From Gammaproteobacteria bacterium UBA3498 (GTDB taxonomy: Bacteria > Pseudomonadota > Gammaproteobacteria > Pseudomonadales > Pseudohongiellaceae): a stretch of DNA of 9,135 nt. The notes under the pieces were generated by a model, which ran no database searches, had not been told where the DNA came from, and saw only the letters and a program-made list of their open reading frames with translations. This document shows, piece after piece, positions 6,857-9,135 of the stretch; within the stretch, counting starts at the first letter, position 1; the number at the start of each line of letters is the position of its first letter. The translations under genes were made by a program, and so were the position numbers. The stretch lies in the NCBI GenBank assembly GCA_002377605.1, contig DFQD01000237.1, forward strand, positions 15,659 through 24,793. Reading direction: 5' to 3'.

Positions 6857-6921
6857 CCCAAAAATTCAGCGAAGTGCCGATTTGCTATTAAGCTAAATGA
6901 CTAATGTAGCGAATTTTTAGG
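6857..6921. repeat. Long-arm inverted repeat in the protease-peroxiredoxin spacer
   Basis: Positions 6857-6867 and 6911-6921 are inverted copies around AAAAATTC, with one mismatch that becomes G-U in a - strand RNA. Beyond a one-base bulge, two further GC pairs continue inward (6869-6870 with 6909-6910). The 38-base centre also holds an alternative pairing (GCTA/TTA at about 6884-6890 with 6902-6910). It lies about 80-145 bases upstream of the peroxiredoxin start. The remaining spacer (6779-7009) holds no convincing gene and no confident promoter. Confidence 0.35.
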
Positions 6922-7009
6922 TTGAGGGTACTTTTCGTTCTTAGCTTTCAAAATAATCTGGGTAAAATTGAACAATGCTGTCGAAGTAGTAAAACAGGTT
7001 ACCTTATCT

Positions 7010-7828
7010 CTATCTCTCACTTTCAATAACTGACTCAATCCAATCAACATGAACTGATATTCTTTCATAAACTGCAACGGAGCCGTATTCACCTTGAGTT
7101 TCTTCCGAAAAGCTTTCTCCGCCCAATTCACCGATAGCAACACCGGCTAATCTGAATTCATTGCCAACGGAAATTAATGCAGGCCCACCACTGTCACCTA
7201 AGCCAAGCATGCCTTCCAGCGGCAATGAGTCACTATCAACTTCTCGTGGGTCGTCGAAAATAAACCGCAACCTGAGATTTGCTTCCGAAATTCTATTTTG
7301 TGCGCGCCGCTTAGTGCCATCGTCGAATTGTCGTCCTGTTGTGCCAAGTCCAAAGTAACCCCAACCTACCAAAGTTACTACTTCACCTTTTTCATCAGTT
7401 TGATCATAGGGTGGGATCGGCCTAGGTATTGGAGATGCCTGTCGAAACCGAAGTAGAGCAAGATCGACTTCAGGATTTGCAGAATTGACTATTTCGGGAT
7501 GCATAAGTACGACATCGATTTCTCGTGTCTGATTTCCAACTTCAACTGCAAAGCGTCTGCCATTTTTTATTGCAGTTCCCAAGGCAGTTTCATTGACACA
7601 ATGAGCGGCCGTGATTGCCCAGCGCTCATGGATGACAGTGGCGGCACATACTCTTCTTATGCCCTGACGCTCCAAAAAGAAAACAGCAGGAAGATCATTG
7701 TTTCTGATTTCATATTTACCAGGAGCAATATCGTGGCGCACGATTATGCCGTAACTTTTGAAAGCAAAAACAATTAATAGAAGAGCAAAAAGAAATTTAT
7801 ATTTCGATGTCACTGCTGGCTCGCTCAA
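7010..7828 (-). CDS. Secreted chymotrypsin-fold (S1) serine protease
   Basis: Exported protease of 272 residues. Residues 9-27 form a signal peptide (KYK, then hydrophobic FLFALLLIVFAF, then KSYG) with S25 and G27 at -3/-1. Cleavage there would leave an N-terminus of IIVRHD, a start I recognise from bacterial S1 relatives. The triad is complete: H76 in TAAHC, D122 in DLALL, S213 in GDSGGP. C61 and C77 are the only cysteines and match the conserved disulfide beside the catalytic His. The position equivalent to Asp189 of trypsin is about Met207, so trypsin-like Arg/Lys preference is unlikely. The start is TTG, chosen because GGGTGA sits 4 bases before it; an in-frame GTG five codons later is the alternative. 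The gene begins 4 bases after the small membrane protein's TGA, which suggests translational coupling. Confidence 0.92.
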   Translation of the reverse strand: MSEPAVTSKYKFLFALLLIVFAFKSYGIIVRHDIAPGKYEIRNNDLPAVFFLERQGIRRVCAATVIHERWAITAAHCVNETALGTAIKNGRRFAVEVGNQTREIDVVLMHPEIVNSANPEVDLALLRFRQASPIPRPIPPYDQTDEKGEVVTLVGWGYFGLGTTGRQFDDGTKRRAQNRISEANLRLRFIFDDPREVDSDSLPLEGMLGLGDSGGPALISVGNEFRLAGVAIGELGGESFSEETQGEYGSVAVYERISVHVDWIESVIESER

Positions 7829-7832
7829 TTAT

Positions 7833-7838
7833 TCACCC
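7833..7838 (-). promoter_or_regulatory. Stop codon embedded in a ribosome binding site
   Basis: GGGTGA on the - strand contains the TGA stop of the 72-residue membrane protein and matches the GGTGA part of the Shine-Dalgarno consensus, 4 bases before the protease TTG. A ribosome finishing the first gene would be placed to restart on the second. Confidence 0.5.
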
Positions 7839-8051
7839 AGCTTCTTTTTCAGCTGCGACTTGTTTTTGGCTTTGCCTAACTCTGCGCAAAGGTCGCAAGT
7901 TTGGCTCGTACTTCGATTTCTTTACCATCTGGAAAATTCTGACTGATCTGTGGATTACCACGAAAAGCGTTATAACGATAAAAACCAGTATACATACCGC
8001 AAGCCATTGTTCTGCAGTCCAATTAGATACATCTACAAAATGAGTGAGCAT
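7833..8051 (-). CDS. Small single-span membrane protein, function unknown
   Basis: A 72-residue protein I do not recognise. Residues 1-15 are hydrophilic with two Trp (W11, W16). Residues 16-33 form one clear membrane span (WLAVCILVFIVITLFVVI). The rest is strongly basic (R35, R38, K44, K45, K47, R53, R56, R57, R59, K63), then an acidic-Ala tail. By the positive-inside rule the C-terminus should be cytoplasmic. The ATG at 8051 lacks an obvious Shine-Dalgarno sequence, and an in-frame stop lies eight codons upstream. Support for a real gene comes from the clean span plus basic tail, its fit between two same-strand genes (46 bases after the LON gene, 4 bases before the protease), and the stop-codon/ribosome-site overlap. 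Confidence 0.68.
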   Translation of the reverse strand: MLTHFVDVSNWTAEQWLAVCILVFIVITLFVVIHRSVRIFQMVKKSKYEPNLRPLRRVRQSQKQVAAEKEAG

Positions 8052-8097
8052 TACCGGATCGCAGTTCTTGAGTCAGGACAACACATTATGCGCCAAT

Positions 8098-8712
8098 CTA
8101 GGAGTTATTTGCCAGATCGGAGACAAATTGCTCGATGTGCTCAATTCGTTCCCAGGGATCATCCAGTTCCAGCAATTGCTGCCTTTGCTCCACTTCTATG
8201 GGTATTAGCTCGCTTAGGCGCCACCCCAGGTCCCACAGATTGTTGTAGTCGATTGAAAGATTTTTCTGCTCGACTAAAGGATGGTTCTCCAGATTTTGTA
8301 ACAAATCCGATAGCGCTGAGAACTCATCTTCCAATGGAATGGATTCTTTTCCAACTGACTCAGCTGCACTGAACTCAACCTCAGCCTGTAATACTCCAGA
8401 ATCAGCTTGCCAACAATCTTCAATTTTGAATTTGGTTAATCCTTCAACGGTGACACCGAGCAAACCGTTTTCTAGTTGATCCCAATCGACAATCTTTGAA
8501 TAAGTACCAGTGCGATGAATAGTTTGCTGCGAACCTTCCTGAATGATTTCTTTCCCGGTTTTCAATAAACAAATACCGAATCCGGAATCACCCTTCATAC
8601 ATTCACTTACTAAATCAAGATAGCGTCGCTCAAAAATTTGTAAATCCAATCTCCCTCCGGGGAAGAGGACTACCCTAAGCGGAAATAGCGGAATCTGTTG
8701 TAGGTAGACCAT
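8098..8712 (-). CDS. LON peptidase substrate-binding domain protein
   Basis: A 204-residue protein matching the N-terminal substrate-binding domain of Lon (PF02190 type) without the AAA+ or peptidase parts. The start is typical: IPLFPLRVVLFPGG at 7-20, then the IFERRYLDLV motif at 26-35. The mid-domain FGICLL (45-50) and GLTKFKIED (91-99) follow. The C-terminal helical part contains LSELIPIEVEQRQQLLEL (166-183). No signal peptide or membrane span, so cytosolic. Its function is not established; stand-alone LON domains are presumed to bind proteins. ATG 8712 has AAGAGG 4 bases before it. It follows mpl by 78 bases. From memory, a LON-domain gene also lies close to mpl in Pseudomonas, with ubiX between them, so this neighbourhood is probably conserved. 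Confidence 0.92.
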   Translation of the reverse strand: MVYLQQIPLFPLRVVLFPGGRLDLQIFERRYLDLVSECMKGDSGFGICLLKTGKEIIQEGSQQTIHRTGTYSKIVDWDQLENGLLGVTVEGLTKFKIEDCWQADSGVLQAEVEFSAAESVGKESIPLEDEFSALSDLLQNLENHPLVEQKNLSIDYNNLWDLGWRLSELIPIEVEQRQQLLELDDPWERIEHIEQFVSDLANNS

Positions 8713-8737
8713 TCTGCCTCTTAACTTGAGTGAGAAT

Positions 8738-8766
8738 ATTGTAGAGAGCTTGATGTCTATTGTGCA
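8738..8766 (-). promoter_or_regulatory. Candidate sigma70 promoter for the LON-domain gene
   Basis: On the - strand TGCACA (8761-8766, 4 of 6 to the -35 consensus) is separated by exactly 17 bases from TACAAT (8738-8743, 5 of 6 to the -10 consensus). Transcription would begin about 20 bases before the ATG at 8712, leaving room for the AAGAGG ribosome site. Confidence 0.4.
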
Positions 8767-8779
8767 TTACACTCAATAG
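8757..8779. repeat. Dyad overlapping the candidate -35 element
   Basis: CTATTG (8757-8762) and CAATAG (8774-8779) form a perfect 6-base inverted repeat with an 11-base centre between mpl and the LON gene. One arm and part of the centre cover the proposed -35 hexamer. It could be an operator or a stem-loop in the mpl 3' end; no T-run follows on the - strand, so it is not an intrinsic terminator. Confidence 0.35.
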
Positions 8780-8790
8780 GTTCGACTAGT

Positions 8791-9135
8791 TTAATGTGGG
8801 GGGCCGGTTTGTAATGTTTGCAGTAATTTGTCGTGTATGTCCTCAAAGCCGCCATTACTCATTATGACGATCTGATCCCCCGACAAACTATTCTCTTGCA
8901 AGAAGGTAATGATCTCATCAACTTCGTCAAAGGCATTAGCTGGTACCTTGCTTTCTGTCAACAACGATTGGAAATCAATCTTGCAATCCTGTGCTTTATG
9001 CCAAATCACCATATCTGCTGACTGGCACGCCTGATTTAAGAATTGCTGATGAATTCCGGACTTCATGGTTGCTGAGCGTGGATCAATCACAGCGATCAAG
9101 CGTTTTGATCCCCCTTCTGCTTTTAATTGCGCTTT
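8791..9135 (-). CDS. mpl: UDP-N-acetylmuramate:tripeptide ligase Mpl, C-terminal part
   Basis: The last 114 codons of a murein peptide ligase; the 5' part lies beyond the right edge. Mpl joins the recycled tripeptide L-Ala-gamma-D-Glu-meso-DAP to UDP-MurNAc in the cytoplasm, feeding recovered wall material back to peptidoglycan synthesis. What is visible is the C-terminal ligase domain: AVIDPRSATMKSGIH near the start and the diagnostic IVIMSNGGFEDIHDKLL near the end, both close to the E. coli protein as I recall it. The reading frame is open to the window edge and the in-frame TTG at 9099 is internal, since family similarity continues upstream of it. The gene ends with TAA at 8791, 78 bases before the LON-domain gene on the same strand. 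Confidence 0.93.
   Translation of the reverse strand, partial: KAQLKAEGGSKRLIAVIDPRSATMKSGIHQQFLNQACQSADMVIWHKAQDCKIDFQSLLTESKVPANAFDEVDEIITFLQENSLSGDQIVIMSNGGFEDIHDKLLQTLQTGPPH

Noticed and set aside
6901..7143. An 80-codon frame on the - strand overlapping the 3' end of the protease gene
   Set aside because: It starts inside the protease in another frame, has no ribosome site or recognisable domain, and the protease already ends with a normal terminal helix (VDWIESVI).
7950..8372. A 140-codon + strand frame antisense to the LON-domain and small membrane protein genes
   Set aside because: Shadow of the well-supported LON-domain gene; its translation has no recognisable domain or sensible composition.
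9097..9099. TTG as a possible start of a short separate gene at the right edge
   Set aside because: The frame stays open to the window edge and the residues before the TTG continue Mpl similarity, so it is an internal codon of a partial gene.
1..9135. Search for tRNA, CRISPR repeats, transposases, phage or toxin-antitoxin genes
   Set aside because: No cloverleaf-like segment, regularly spaced repeat, transposase motif or toxin-antitoxin pair was seen on either strand.

Overview
The window looks like ordinary chromosome from a gammaproteobacterium, probably a marine-type heterotroph. This is inferred from an Mpl-type murein recycling ligase, a NudL-type CoA pyrophosphatase, a TonB-dependent receptor, a stand-alone GGDEF protein and moderate to low GC with AT-rich spacers. 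No species can be named from the sequence. I see no rRNA, tRNA, CRISPR, insertion sequence or phage gene. Coding density is high and no stretch without a gene exceeds 300 bases; the longest is 6779-7009 (231 bases).

Layout. A lone TonB-dependent outer-membrane receptor (+ strand, start at 145) ends in a strong intrinsic terminator, then a NUDIX CoA pyrophosphatase (+ strand, TTG start) follows. All remaining genes are on the - strand. Read from the right edge leftward they are: the 3' end of mpl; a LON-substrate-binding-domain protein; a 72-residue single-span membrane protein; a secreted chymotrypsin-fold serine protease; a Prx5-type peroxiredoxin; a dienelactone-hydrolase-family protein; a DASS/SLC13 dicarboxylate-type transporter; and a small diguanylate cyclase. 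The diguanylate cyclase converges on the NUDIX gene so tightly that both TAG stop codons share one CTAG palindrome.

Grouping. Three likely transcription units lie on the - strand. The first is LON domain, small membrane protein and S1 protease; the last two are separated by 4 bases and appear translationally coupled, and a plausible sigma70 promoter lies before the LON gene. The second is peroxiredoxin, dienelactone hydrolase and DASS transporter (gaps 50 and 27 bases). The third is the diguanylate cyclase alone or as a distal gene after a 174-base spacer. Cellular roles span envelope recycling, periplasmic or secreted proteolysis, peroxide detoxification, hydrolysis and uptake of small carboxylates, nucleotide-pool housekeeping and c-di-GMP signalling.

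I do not see a clear-cut new defence or mobile system. The most unusual grouping is the LON-domain / small membrane protein / secreted protease cassette. The next are the redox-hydrolase-transporter operon, a diguanylate cyclase with a His/Cys cluster at its N-terminus, and the unusual 5' region of the TonB receptor.
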